64,000 bases of DNA from Clostridia bacterium (GCA_017410325.1 JAFQRA010000020.1:62001-126000), one strand, 5' to 3'. Shown: positions 24,964 through 32,934, counted from the stretch's first letter. The notes: generated from the sequence alone by a model not told the origin. Numbers and translations are program-made.

Positions 24964-26481
24964 TCAGATTCTCCAGTCAATGTTAATTTCGGTTTCGGTG
25001 GCTCTGATTTTTTTTATCAAAGCATCGCAGACGGTTCTCTTATCGTCCATAGTAAGTTCGTCCCATAGATCAAGATAATTGGTTATCTCTTTAAGGTTGT
25101 GTTCGTTGGCAGAGGTGTTCAGTTCATAGAGTTCTTTGTCGATTTCAGAAAGCTCGTCTTCAAGTTTAGCGATTCTTTCGTTAATCCTTTTGATAAGCTG
25201 GTCATTCGCTTTGGCTACCTGATTCATTAAGCCGTTAATCTCATCGTCAATCATAATCTGTCGTGCTGTAAGTTCGCTGACTCTCGGATTAACATAATCT
25301 TTTTCTCGTTTTGAAAGTGTTTCAAATTCAGATAGTTTCTTTTTCATTTCGTTAAATACGATATCTTCAATTTCTTCAACGTGCATCTGGTGAACACCGT
25401 CACAGTCTTTGGCGTGCATTGCGTGACTGCACAGAAAATATTTTGCATTTCTGTTTTTAGTTTTCTTGACAACAAGAGCATATCCGCACTTGCCGCATTT
25501 GAGCTTGCCGGAAAGCCAGGTGTTTTTTGCTTTTACAGGCTTGGCGACCTGCTGATTCTCAAGGCATTTTTTTCTGGCTCTGATCCAGGTGTCTGTCGAT
25601 ACCAATCCAGTATGAGGAGCCAGGACGATGTTGTGTCCTTCAAGGCAGAGTTGTTTGCGCTTTTTGTTTTTATCGGAAAAGAGGTAGCAGCCGTTTGTTC
25701 CGTCAAAGTCTTCGGGATTGTTATGGATTACGCAACCCTGGCTTTTGAAAAACATATAAGCATCCATATCTGCTTGTATGTAAATCGGGTTTTTAATCAT
25801 ATCCGCAATACGGCTACGGTCCCAGAATCCGCTTTCGTGGCGGCTGTTTTTATATCCGTTTTCTATCAGATAATTCACAACGTCCCCGAAAGAAGTCTGC
25901 GGCTGAGAATAAAGATTATATATAAGCTTGACTATTTCTGCTTCATCCGGATTCGGAACGTATTTTGATGTTTTAATACCGTCGATTGTGCATTTTTCGC
26001 GTGCATAGCCGTAGGGGACAGGTCCGCCCATATAGAAGCCTTTCCTGCTTCGGGATTCATAAGCATCCTTAACACGCATCTGTGTGGTCTCCCTTTCGAG
26101 CTGGGCGAAAATTATACAAATATTTAGCATGGCCCTTCCCATAGGTGTGCTGGTGTCGAACCTTTCGTTACAGGAATTAAACGTAACGTCATATTTTTCG
26201 AATTCTTCCATAAGGTTCGAGAAGTCGAGGATTGAGCGGCTGATTCTGTCCAGCTTATAACATATAACCTGTTTGACCTCGCCTCTGCGTATGGCTTCCA
26301 TAAGTTTCTGAAAAGCAGGGCGGTCAGTATTCTTTCCGCTGTAACCTTTGTCTGTAAAAACCTCAAAATGCTCGTCAAGTGTTTCGACTTTACAGCGTTC
26401 TATCTGACTTTCTATGGATATACTCTTATCCTTTTCGACTGACTGACGGGCATAAATTGCGTTGTATCTTTTTTTTATCAT
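24964..26481 (-). CDS. Large serine recombinase (site-specific integrase)
   Basis: 505 residues. The N-terminal resolvase domain has the nucleophile in Y-A-R-Q-S (Ser14) and the catalytic Arg in Y-K-L-D-R-I-S-R (about residues 75-82). The recombinase domain (about 150-330) contains G-G-P-V-P-Y-G-Y. A zinc ribbon (C-G-K-C near 330, second Cys pair near 350-360) is followed by a long coiled coil. All parts of a functional phage/ICE integrase are present. It points at the catalase fragment 90 bases away, so it is most likely the integrase of the element lying to the right, not of the prophage to the left. Confidence 0.9.
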   Translation of the reverse strand: MIKKRYNAIYARQSVEKDKSISIESQIERCKVETLDEHFEVFTDKGYSGKNTDRPAFQKLMEAIRRGEVKQVICYKLDRISRSILDFSNLMEEFEKYDVTFNSCNERFDTSTPMGRAMLNICIIFAQLERETTQMRVKDAYESRSRKGFYMGGPVPYGYAREKCTIDGIKTSKYVPNPDEAEIVKLIYNLYSQPQTSFGDVVNYLIENGYKNSRHESGFWDRSRIADMIKNPIYIQADMDAYMFFKSQGCVIHNNPEDFDGTNGCYLFSDKNKKRKQLCLEGHNIVLAPHTGLVSTDTWIRARKKCLENQQVAKPVKAKNTWLSGKLKCGKCGYALVVKKTKNRNAKYFLCSHAMHAKDCDGVHQMHVEEIEDIVFNEMKKKLSEFETLSKREKDYVNPRVSELTARQIMIDDEINGLMNQVAKANDQLIKRINERIAKLEDELSEIDKELYELNTSANEHNLKEITNYLDLWDELTMDDKRTVCDALIKKIRATETEINIDWRI

Positions 26482-26524
26482 GTTTCATAAATCCTTTCCT
26501 TTTAAAATAATATACATTTATACG

Positions 26525-26557
26525 ATTACTGCCGCCGTTGTTAACGACGGCAGTAAT
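26525..26557 (-). terminator. Intergenic hairpin upstream of the recombinase
   Basis: ATTACTGCCG-x-CGTT and its complement form a 14-bp stem with one mismatch and a 3-base loop, seven bases after the stop of the small minus-strand gene. No good T run follows, so it may be an RNA-stability element rather than a terminator. Confidence 0.45.
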
Positions 26558-26564
26558 TTATTAT

Positions 26565-26756
26565 TCAGTTCTTTATTGCGTACTTTGAAAATACAGAATA
26601 AAGAGTATCGGCAATAATCTCTTTTTCAGTAATTCGTTCACTTTCGCTGTAAGCAGGAACCTGGCATTTAACGTGCATTTCTTTTTCCTTTGCAGCACCG
26701 TAGCGGTAAACGTTACTGCTGTTTTCGTATGTAGTTGTAGCGTTAATAAAAATCAC
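26565..26756 (-). CDS. Small protein, unknown, before the recombinase
   Basis: About 60-63 residues; the start is uncertain because the GAGGTG ribosome-site-like sequence overlaps the GTG codon at 26756, so a slightly downstream start is possible. The sequence is polar, with a V-x-C-Q-V-P-A-Y-S-E-S-E-R core and a C-terminal helix. It could be a recombination directionality factor by position, but nothing in the sequence proves it. Confidence 0.45.
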   Translation of the reverse strand: MIFINATTTYENSSNVYRYGAAKEKEMHVKCQVPAYSESERITEKEIIADTLYSVFSKYAIKN

Positions 26757-26864
26757 CTCGTTTCTTTATAGTTAATTTTATGATTTATTTATGTGCATAT
26801 TCGGTATTTGATTACGAATTTTTCTATAGTATTTTTGCCGTTTAAATGTGATTACTGGTATGTT

Positions 26865-28049
26865 TTAATATTCCCAGATATCGCATCGGTCTCGGATATT
26901 TAAATCAGTGAGATCAATAAGGTTCTTTCCCTCAAGATCGTTTTTTATAGCCAGCTCTAAAGCGTGCAGACCTGTATCTATAACTTCACAAATGCAATTT
27001 TTAGAATTCTTTTTAAGATGTTTGTCAACTTCAATCAGACGTTTACGCGTTTCAAGCGTGTTTTCGGTCAGGTTGATTTTTAAACGAAAATGCAGGAAAC
27101 CTACATATTCTCTTTCGGAAAGCAAGCCTTTTGTCAACGCTGAGTGCGCATCGTCTGATTCTAAAATGGTAAGTATTTTTTTGTAATCATCGTCATTGAA
27201 TTTAGGTACTTCAAGTTCCTTGTCAAGAGCAAGATGTGTGAGCTCAATTGCTGTTTGTATATTTTTATGGCAAGTTTTAAGGGTACCGTAAAGGATTTTA
27301 TGAAATTCTTTGTCGGAAGCGATTTTTTTCATTTTTTCAACATCAATGTCGATAAAGTCAATATCCGGGTTTTCCAATTTGCGGATAATGTTCTGGAGAC
27401 TTTTATCTTCAGGAATGCACGTGGGATTTTCACTTGTGAAAGATGCTTCCAGTTCATTAAGCGTCGGCAGAAGTGTAAATATGCTGAGATGAAATTTCTT
27501 TTCACCGTTTTTGATTTGTTCTGCTGCTCGGCTTAGGTAATTAAACAGTTCTTCAAAAGTTTTTCTGAAAGTATTGCATATGATTTTTGAGTTTTCCTCT
27601 TCAAACACATACTTTGTGTAAAACTTGTCAAAATTCAAACAAGTTTCTTTGAACCATTTTATGAGGGAAAACAGGTATGCAGCTATTATTTCATCTGATG
27701 AAAGGGCTCCTGTTTTAAGAAGTTTTTGATATGAACGGTTGTTGAGGATGCTTTCGCATTTCAGCATATAATCCACATCTTCCGTCAATTCAATAATATG
27801 GCTGCTGTTTATGTTGTTGATAAGATCTATAAGTTCCGTTGCTTCACAAAATTTTATCGAAACAAAATTCGTCAATAAATTCATCTTGCCTGATTTGGAC
27901 GTATTGTTCGGAATCTTTTTTGTATTCAAAGAGGTAATATCCTGTGAGCGTATAGTATTTATAATATCGTCAGTAGCGGCATCGTTTTTTATGGGGAACT
28001 CGTGGATACCAGATTCGGGGTTAACGCAATTAATAATTCTAGCTTTCAT
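26865..28049 (-). CDS. Unknown 394-residue protein with MKARII N-terminus
   Basis: Start chosen at the ATG preceded by AAAAAGGAGAAC, 45 bases inside the longest frame. The protein is helical and charged throughout, with no catalytic motif I can see. Its first residues, M-K-A-R-I-I-x-x-x-N-P, are shared with the otherwise unrelated gene at 28233-28853. The long leader upstream (183 bases) has no obvious terminator, so it is probably cotranscribed with the two genes before it. Confidence 0.6.
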   Translation of the reverse strand: MKARIINCVNPESGIHEFPIKNDAATDDIINTIRSQDITSLNTKKIPNNTSKSGKMNLLTNFVSIKFCEATELIDLINNINSSHIIELTEDVDYMLKCESILNNRSYQKLLKTGALSSDEIIAAYLFSLIKWFKETCLNFDKFYTKYVFEEENSKIICNTFRKTFEELFNYLSRAAEQIKNGEKKFHLSIFTLLPTLNELEASFTSENPTCIPEDKSLQNIIRKLENPDIDFIDIDVEKMKKIASDKEFHKILYGTLKTCHKNIQTAIELTHLALDKELEVPKFNDDDYKKILTILESDDAHSALTKGLLSEREYVGFLHFRLKINLTENTLETRKRLIEVDKHLKKNSKNCICEVIDTGLHALELAIKNDLEGKNLIDLTDLNIRDRCDIWEY

Positions 28050-28232
28050 ATCAGTTGTTCTCCTTTTTGTTGTATTTTTTTTATATATTTTCACAGTAGG
28101 GCGGAGTCTTTATTCCGCCCTCTGTGTCGGATTATAATATGTGCTTTTTCATTTACTTCTTTGTTTTGATATATGCGGAATTTGTGTTTGCTCCGGGCGT
28201 GTTAATATGTGTTCTAATTAATTATGATTGTT

Positions 28233-28853
28233 TTAGTGTGTCTCTGAACAGAAATATGACAGCTGCTCTTCATACATATCGGTCAAATACTCTTCGATTT
28301 TGCACTCCTCTATAACCGAATCTATAAACCACTTTTCTGAAAAAGCAAGATCCGGATTGCCAAGTGCCATATAATCGGTTTCATAGTAAGTATCTATATC
28401 GTAAAGATACATCTGTATTTCTTTTATTACGCAGAATATCGTTTCTGCGTCTATATTTTCTGCATCATCACGGAAGAGAATTTCTTTCCTGCCTGATTTT
28501 TTGTATGTGAATTCAGCAGAATAAGACTCGGCGAAAACTGTATCTTCTATGATATAGTCCTCACGGTACTCAAGGTTAAGGTACGGAAGCCCTGCCTCGC
28601 AAAGCATAGTTCCCAATGCCTTATCTCTGATATATGACACGAATTCTCTATGATGGGGATTGCCGGTGTCAAAAAGTGCATAAGGGTTTTTAATCATCGT
28701 GTTTCGTATCTCGCAAAGTCTGACCAGTGCATTGTGTTCCTCTCGCGTGAGGTATAAGTAACAGCCTTCATTCTTCTTAAAGTGTGCATCTGCTGCGCGT
28801 CTGTCGTAATTGATGCTCATGGGATTTTTGTCTTTTATAATTCTTGCTTTCAT
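28233..28853 (-). CDS. Unknown protein, paralogue of the 28855-29436 product
   Basis: 206 residues from the ATG with AAAAGGAGACAA upstream, one base after the preceding gene's stop. It shares with its upstream neighbour a helical core (L-T-x-E-x-H-x-A-L, L-C-x-x-R-N, L-P-x-L-N-L, then E-I-Q-x-Y-L-Y-x-I-D and Y-M near residue 165). The N-terminus M-K-A-R-I-I is shared with the downstream 394-residue protein. No known domain. Confidence 0.6.
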   Translation of the reverse strand: MKARIIKDKNPMSINYDRRAADAHFKKNEGCYLYLTREEHNALVRLCEIRNTMIKNPYALFDTGNPHHREFVSYIRDKALGTMLCEAGLPYLNLEYREDYIIEDTVFAESYSAEFTYKKSGRKEILFRDDAENIDAETIFCVIKEIQMYLYDIDTYYETDYMALGNPDLAFSEKWFIDSVIEECKIEEYLTDMYEEQLSYFCSETH

Positions 28854-28854
28854 A

Positions 28855-29436
28855 TTATTTTGTCTCCTTTTCGTTATTAATGGAATGTCTTTCAATTATG
28901 TCATCGAGAAAAAGCATCTCTGCGGCAATGAGCTTGCTGATGTTGAACTGCATATACTCCGTTCCGTATTCTTCGTCTATATGGTAAAGGTATTCCTGAA
29001 TCAGGATAAGCATTTCGGCAGCATGGTTCATGGTATGAACAAATGCTTCATCAAACTCAATACTTGCTATCTCGTTGCAGCAAGTACAGAAATATTCAAA
29101 TGTATCGCCATCTTCAAAATCTCTGTCGGTAAAATATCTACCCTTAAATTCGTGCAGATTCAGTGAGGGGAGTCCGACTTCTTCCAAAAGATTTTCAATA
29201 AGATCATTCTGGATGCACACGTTGAGGAACGTATGGAAATTTGAGTTTTCGGTAAAAAGGTCTTCGGTACAAAGCATCAGAACGTTTCTGAAAGAGCAGA
29301 GTGTGATTAAAGCTTCGTGGGCTTCTGCGGTGAGTTCTGTGTTGCCGTTTGCGAAAATGTCATCGGCGATGGTTCTTGAGTAGAAACCGTCAAGGTTGTA
29401 TTTGGAAATGCTGTTGATATTATTGATATTTGACAT
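28855..29436 (-). CDS. Unknown protein, first gene of the minus-strand operon
   Basis: 193 residues from the ATG with GAAAGGATAATC upstream. It is paralogous to the next gene over most of its length: A-H-E-A-L-I-T-L-C-S-F-R-N, V-G-L-P-S-L-N-L-H, Y-L-Y-H-I-D-E-E-Y. It is acidic and helical with a C-x-x-C-C-N segment near residue 115. It begins about 170 bases after a terminator-like hairpin, so expression probably needs readthrough. Confidence 0.6.
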   Translation of the reverse strand: MSNINNINSISKYNLDGFYSRTIADDIFANGNTELTAEAHEALITLCSFRNVLMLCTEDLFTENSNFHTFLNVCIQNDLIENLLEEVGLPSLNLHEFKGRYFTDRDFEDGDTFEYFCTCCNEIASIEFDEAFVHTMNHAAEMLILIQEYLYHIDEEYGTEYMQFNISKLIAAEMLFLDDIIERHSINNEKETK

Positions 29437-29609
29437 GATATGATTATCCTTTCTTTTTTCTTTGTAGTTATGGTAATGTGCGTAATTATACATTATGGAT
29501 TCCTCCTGTTTTTTAAATTTTGCTGATTATTAATTTGAATCAGCCCTCCTTATTTCTGCATCAGTTATAAATTAAAGTTTTATGAGTTATATGAGTCTTT
29601 CTGTTTGGC

Positions 29610-29645
29610 GATAAAAAAACAGTCACATTGCTTGAATGCGACTGT
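29610..29645 (-). terminator. Terminator inside the operon leader (minus strand)
   Basis: On the minus strand, ACAGTCGCATT and AATGTGACTGT form an 11-bp stem (one mismatch) with loop CAAGC, followed by T7. It lies between two strong minus-strand promoters and the operon at 29436, with no gene upstream of it that it could be terminating. Confidence 0.75.
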
Positions 29646-29827
29646 TTAGGAAAAAACGAGTTGAGCCCCGGGTTTCATCTTTCGTTCTGTCAGTTATCAT
29701 CGCATTCGTTAAGTGTCATATATCTCGTAAAAGTATTAAGTTGTAAAAGCCACTACATGGTAATCAGTCAGAATTCATATAATGGATATGCTTATTCAGT
29801 CGAGAGACGTGTGTCGTATTTGACTGT
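29610..29827 (-). ncRNA. Candidate attenuated leader or small RNA
   Basis: Transcription from the promoter at 29834-29862 would give an about 215-nt RNA ending at the terminator at 29610. I see no ribosome site with a long frame in it on this strand. It could be a small RNA in its own right or an attenuator controlling the three-gene operon. I do not recognise it as a known riboswitch. Confidence 0.45.
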
Positions 29828-29833
29828 GGTTAC

Positions 29834-29862
29834 ATTATACAATAATTTGTAACGAATGTCAA
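29834..29862 (-). promoter_or_regulatory. Consensus sigma-A promoter P1 (minus strand)
   Basis: On the minus strand this reads TTGACA, 17 bases, TATAAT: a perfect consensus. The spacer contains CGTTACAAAT, echoed in the second promoter upstream, which suggests a shared operator between the boxes. Confidence 0.8.
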
Positions 29863-29935
29863 GGGTATTTCCAAAATATTTTTGGAATTCGCTACAAAAT
29901 CAGATTTTGCAGCCACTGCTCTCTCTGTGTTTTAT

Positions 29936-29964
29936 ATTATACAACATTCGTAACGCTTTTTCAA
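29936..29964 (-). promoter_or_regulatory. Near-consensus sigma-A promoter P2 (minus strand)
   Basis: On the minus strand: TTGAAA, 17 bases, TATAAT. Its spacer carries CGTTACGAAT, matching P1 at nine of ten positions. The two promoters are 102 bases apart and fire in the same direction. An inverted repeat around TTTCCAAAA/TTTTGGAA lies between them. Confidence 0.7.
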
Positions 29965-30027
29965 GGATATTTTCAAAATTTTCAAAAAATTTTTTCGGCC
30001 GGGCGGATAAGCTATATTTTTCAGTTG

Positions 30028-30057
30028 TTGACTTTATAAAAATAGCATTCTTATTAA
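30028..30057 (+). promoter_or_regulatory. Candidate promoter for 30165 gene
   Basis: TTGACT, 18 bases, TATTAA, pointing right; the -10 is only a partial match. It is followed by AAAGGAGAG and a nine-codon TTG-started mini-frame (30093-30119) before the real gene, possibly a leader peptide. Confidence 0.35.
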
Positions 30058-30070
30058 TAGAAACCGAATT

Positions 30071-30085
30071 AATCACGAAAGGAGA
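30071..30085 (+). repeat. 15-bp repeat with ribosome site, copy 1
   Basis: AATCACGAAAGGAGA occurs here and again at 30581-30595, each time 70-95 bases before one of the two short genes (30165 and 30661). Both lie in front of very short frames. It is likely a duplicated leader unit. Confidence 0.55.
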
Positions 30086-30164
30086 GACAACTTTGAAAAC
30101 CGACAGTATGAATAAGTAATAAGTATATTTGTTTTAAATAACTGATAAGAAAGGAATATTATAA

Positions 30165-30485
30165 ATGAGAGAAATAAGAATTAATTACATCAATATCACG
30201 GGAGAAGAGTTCAGAGACAAACTGCTGAAAAATTCGGACTATGGTAAATGCTTATGCTACTCTGCCGCTACGGAAAAGGATGCATTGCTACCGTTCCCTG
30301 AAGCAATTGAAAACATATCCAAGGAACCGTGTAGGACATATCTTGAGGTTAAGGTCTCATCTGAGACGCACGAGAGAATAAGAGAAATCACGAACTTTTT
30401 TATTCATTGCGTAGATGTACGCTGTTGCTTTGGCTGTGCGGAACTCGGACCAACGGAAGAAATCACGTTATATATCTGCTATTAG
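30165..30485 (+). CDS. Small unknown protein, 106 residues
   Basis: ATG with AAGAAAGGAATATT upstream. Alpha/beta pattern with two strand-like ends; the C-terminus E-I-T-L-Y-I-C-Y resembles E-L-T-V-Y-L-C-F of the 30661 gene, and both have a similar L-E-(V/L)-K-(V/I) strand in the middle. I take them as distant paralogues. The gene stands between its own leader and terminator. Function unknown. Confidence 0.6.
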   Translation: MREIRINYINITGEEFRDKLLKNSDYGKCLCYSAATEKDALLPFPEAIENISKEPCRTYLEVKVSSETHERIREITNFFIHCVDVRCCFGCAELGPTEEITLYICY

Positions 30486-30496
30486 TTTTCAAAGCT

Positions 30497-30525
30497 ACAG
30501 CCCCGGAATTATCCGGGGTTGTTTT
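30497..30525 (+). terminator. Terminator, repeat family copy 1
   Basis: ACAGCCCCGG, loop AATTAT, CCGGGGTTGT, then TTT. One of three nearly identical terminators (also at 30988 and 32576), each after a different gene. Confidence 0.85.
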
Positions 30526-30580
30526 CCTGTAATTTGCAGTTGTTATACCTTTAAAGCTTTCATACTGTTATCAAAGCATA

Positions 30581-30595
30581 AATCACGAAAGGAGA
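30581..30595 (+). repeat. 15-bp repeat with ribosome site, copy 2
   Basis: Identical to 30071-30085. It is preceded by the motif TCATACTGTTA (30560-30570) that recurs before the HTH gene and before the large RNA. Confidence 0.55.
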
Positions 30596-30660
30596 TCTGA
30601 AGACTCAAAAGCAAAAATTAAATTAAGTAAAACAATATAAAAAAGAAAGGACAAATAAAT

Positions 30661-30975
30661 ATGAAAAATATCAATAAGGAAAATATTCAGGTGTCATACA
30701 GAACCCTGAACAAAACCAGCTTCACTTATTCTGTAATGAAATCAGCAGAAGAAACACTCAAAGGACAGCCTCGTGAAGTTGAAGCGGAACTTGGCAAAGC
30801 ATTGGATACGCTTCTTGATGATAAGCTACGCTTTATTGAGCTTAAAATTAAAACTGAAAATACGGATACGTTAGATATTGTTGATGAATTCTTTTTAAAG
30901 AACACGGAAACAGTCTTTAAATTCGGCGCCTATAATGGAGATGATAACGAACTGACAGTTTATCTTTGCTTCTGA
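30661..30975 (+). CDS. Small unknown protein, 104 residues
   Basis: ATG with AAAGAAAGGACAAA upstream. Mixed alpha/beta, charged, with the shared strand pattern (F-I-E-L-K-I-K-T-E) and C-terminal E-L-T-V-Y-L-C-F seen in the 30165 product. It has its own leader and terminator of the same repeated kinds, so the pair looks like a duplicated gene-plus-control unit. Function unknown. Confidence 0.6.
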   Translation: MKNINKENIQVSYRTLNKTSFTYSVMKSAEETLKGQPREVEAELGKALDTLLDDKLRFIELKIKTENTDTLDIVDEFFLKNTETVFKFGAYNGDDNELTVYLCF

Positions 30976-30987
30976 GTCTCACAAAAA

Positions 30988-31017
30988 ACAGCCCCGGTTT
31001 TATTTCCGGGGTTGTTT
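30988..31017 (+). terminator. Terminator, repeat family copy 2
   Basis: ACAGCCCCGG, 8-base loop, CCGGGGTTGT, TTT. Stem arms are identical to copy 1 while the loop differs. Confidence 0.85.
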
Positions 31018-31166
31018 GCTTGTGGTACAAAGCCGCATAATAAAAAGCGTTTTCTGTTTCGTGCTCTATTTAGATCGATTCGCTCATTTTTTGCAATGTA
31101 ATTGCGGTTATTCGCTGTAATTTCGTGAATTCAAAGAGTTTATTCGCTCGTTTTTTGCAGCGAGGC

Positions 31167-31196
31167 TTGACTTTTTCAAAAATAAGTGCATATAAT
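31167..31196 (+). promoter_or_regulatory. Promoter of the DUF4143 ATPase gene
   Basis: TTGACT, 18 bases, TATAAT, 33 bases before the ATPase start. Upstream there is a tandem repeat, TTCGCTC(A/G)TTTTTTGCA (about 31079-31096 and 31143-31159), a possible operator. Confidence 0.7.
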
Positions 31197-31229
31197 ATTA
31201 TTGTAATTTGCTTGAGCAAGGAGATTATT

Positions 31230-32558
31230 ATGGCTTATTTGAAACGCAAAGTCGATACTTTTTTATCGGAATGGAAAAGTAATCCTGACAAAAAGCCTTT
31301 AATTATAAAGGGGCCTCGTCAGGTTGGTAAAACCGAGTCGATCAAAAAATTTGCAGAATTAAATTATAAAAACTTTATTGAAATAAATTTTGTTGAAGAA
31401 CCCAAGTACAAGATGATTATTTCAGATGGTTATCGTGCAGAAGATATTATCAGAAACATCTCACTGCTTGACCCTTCAAAAAGATTCATAGCGGGTGAAA
31501 CTTTAATTTTTTTTGATGAACTTCAGGAGTTTCCCGAAATAGCAACTGCGTTGAAGTTCTTCAAGACTGATGGCAGATTTGATGTAATATGCAGCGGTTC
31601 TATGCTTGGAATAAACTATCAAAGAATCGAAAGCAACAGCGTTGGATATAAGACGGATTACGAAATGTACTCTTTTGATTTTGAAGAGTTTTTATGGGCA
31701 AAGGGCTATGGAGATAGTCATACAGAAAATCTTCTTAATCATATGAAAACTTTGACTCCTTTCAGCGAACTCGAATTAAAGGTTTATAACTCTCTTTTCC
31801 TTGATTTCTGTATTCTTGGCGGTATGCCGGCTGTTGTTAAAGAATATATTGAAAAAGGAACCTTTGAGGGTTCTCTTGAGGTTCAACGACAACTCGTAGC
31901 AGATTACAAAGAAGATATAAGAAAGTATGCTGAAGGGATGGATCAGACAAGAATTCTGAATGTTTTTAATCAGATTCCACCTCAGCTTGCAAAAGATAAC
32001 AAAAAATTCCAAATATCCAAAGTAGCATCCGGCGCACGCTTCAAGGATTACAGAGGGTGTATAGAATGGCTTGGCGATGCCGGAATAATCAATATCTGTT
32101 ATTGCCTTAATTTTCCGGAACTTCCGCTTATGGGTAATTATGATGAAACAAAATACAAGTTATATTTCGGCGACACCGGTTTGCTTGTAGCGATGCTCGA
32201 TGAAGAGGCACAAGAGGATTTGCGAGCCAATAAAAACCTGGGCGTATATAAAGGTGCCTTATATGAAAATATCGTAGCCGAAGCCTTCAAGAAAAGCGGA
32301 TTAAAACTCTTTTACTATAAGCGCGAAGATTCAACACTTGAAGAGGATTTCTTTGTAAGAACGGCAGACGAACTTATTCCGGTTGAAGTCAAAGCTACAA
32401 ACGGTAAGGCCAAATCTCTGCGTACGCTTATTGAGAGCGAAAAATATAATGACATAAAAAAAGGCATTAAACTGACTGGTGGGAATATAGGTGAAACAAA
32501 TAATATTCTGACGTTTCCTTATTTCTGTGCTTTTTTGATAAAACAGTATCTGAAATAA
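31230..32558 (+). CDS. AAA-family ATPase with DUF4143 domain
   Basis: 442 residues from the ATG with CAAGGAGATTATT upstream, 105 bases inside the longest frame. The AAA domain has Walker A G-P-R-Q-V-G-K-T (about residues 27-34) and Walker B F-F-D-E-L-Q (about 93-98). The C-terminal half is the DUF4143 region, ending in a P-V-E-V-K-A segment typical of restriction-endonuclease-like folds. Such orphan ATPases are abundant in gut Clostridia and Bacteroidetes, usually single genes in variable DNA. Their role is unclear; toxin- or defence-like behaviour has been proposed. Confidence 0.9.
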   Translation: MAYLKRKVDTFLSEWKSNPDKKPLIIKGPRQVGKTESIKKFAELNYKNFIEINFVEEPKYKMIISDGYRAEDIIRNISLLDPSKRFIAGETLIFFDELQEFPEIATALKFFKTDGRFDVICSGSMLGINYQRIESNSVGYKTDYEMYSFDFEEFLWAKGYGDSHTENLLNHMKTLTPFSELELKVYNSLFLDFCILGGMPAVVKEYIEKGTFEGSLEVQRQLVADYKEDIRKYAEGMDQTRILNVFNQIPPQLAKDNKKFQISKVASGARFKDYRGCIEWLGDAGIINICYCLNFPELPLMGNYDETKYKLYFGDTGLLVAMLDEEAQEDLRANKNLGVYKGALYENIVAEAFKKSGLKLFYYKREDSTLEEDFFVRTADELIPVEVKATNGKAKSLRTLIESEKYNDIKKGIKLTGGNIGETNNILTFPYFCAFLIKQYLK

Positions 32559-32575
32559 ATATTTTCTTAAGTATT

Positions 32576-32607
32576 ACAGCCACGGATTAATTTCCGGGGT
32601 TGTTTTT
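32576..32607 (+). terminator. Terminator, repeat family copy 3
   Basis: ACAGCCACGG, loop ATTAATTT, CCGGGGTTGT, T4. One mismatch relative to the other two copies. Confidence 0.8.
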
Positions 32608-32619
32608 CATTTGTAATAG

Positions 32620-32667
32620 CCTCCTGTCAGTCATACTTAAGTTAAAGACTGATTCAGGAGGTTTTTT
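32620..32667 (+). promoter_or_regulatory. Terminator-shaped hairpin that contains the ribosome site
   Basis: CCTCCTGTCAGTC (32620-32632) pairs with GACTGATTCAGGAGG (32647-32661) and is followed by T6, then two bases, then the ATG of the next gene. The stem is a textbook intrinsic terminator, yet its 3' arm is also the ideally spaced Shine-Dalgarno sequence GGAGG. Both transcription and translation of the small gene should be shut when the stem forms. Confidence 0.7.
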
Positions 32668-32668
32668 A

Positions 32669-32920
32669 ATGATTAGAATTTCATTGTTTGAAACTGCGGA
32701 AGAGTTTTATCACAAGCTTGATGAACTGGATTATGAAACATCATATTCAGTTGTTGAGCGGATGGAAACTCAAGCGCAAACAAAGACGGTTTATACAATG
32801 GTCGAAAATCTTGATTTCGATGGACTGTGTAAGTACATAGAAACCCGAATGGAGTTCTATAGGTTCTCAGCTTATAAAGTTGATGAGCATACCGTCTTTG
32901 TTGAAATTGAAATCGCCTGA
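32669..32920 (+). CDS. Small unknown protein under hairpin control
   Basis: 83 residues from ATG 32669, the only start with a ribosome site (GGAGG, 32657-32661); the longer frame starts inside the hairpin. The protein is acidic alpha/beta with a V-F-V-E-I-E-I-A end, loosely like the 30165 and 30661 products. Function unknown. Confidence 0.6.
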   Translation: MIRISLFETAEEFYHKLDELDYETSYSVVERMETQAQTKTVYTMVENLDFDGLCKYIETRMEFYRFSAYKVDEHTVFVEIEIA

Positions 32921-32934
32921 AATTAAGCCAATCT

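Noticed and set aside
24464-25078. 204-residue gene starting at ATG 24464
   Set aside because: That ATG is an internal Met of the catalase fragment without a ribosome site, and the last 65 codons run antisense into the recombinase; treated as a pseudogene fragment.
29856-30119. 87-codon plus-strand frame upstream of the 30165 gene
   Set aside because: It overlaps the minus-strand promoter P2 and has no ribosome site at its start; only its last nine codons follow a Shine-Dalgarno, noted as a possible leader peptide.
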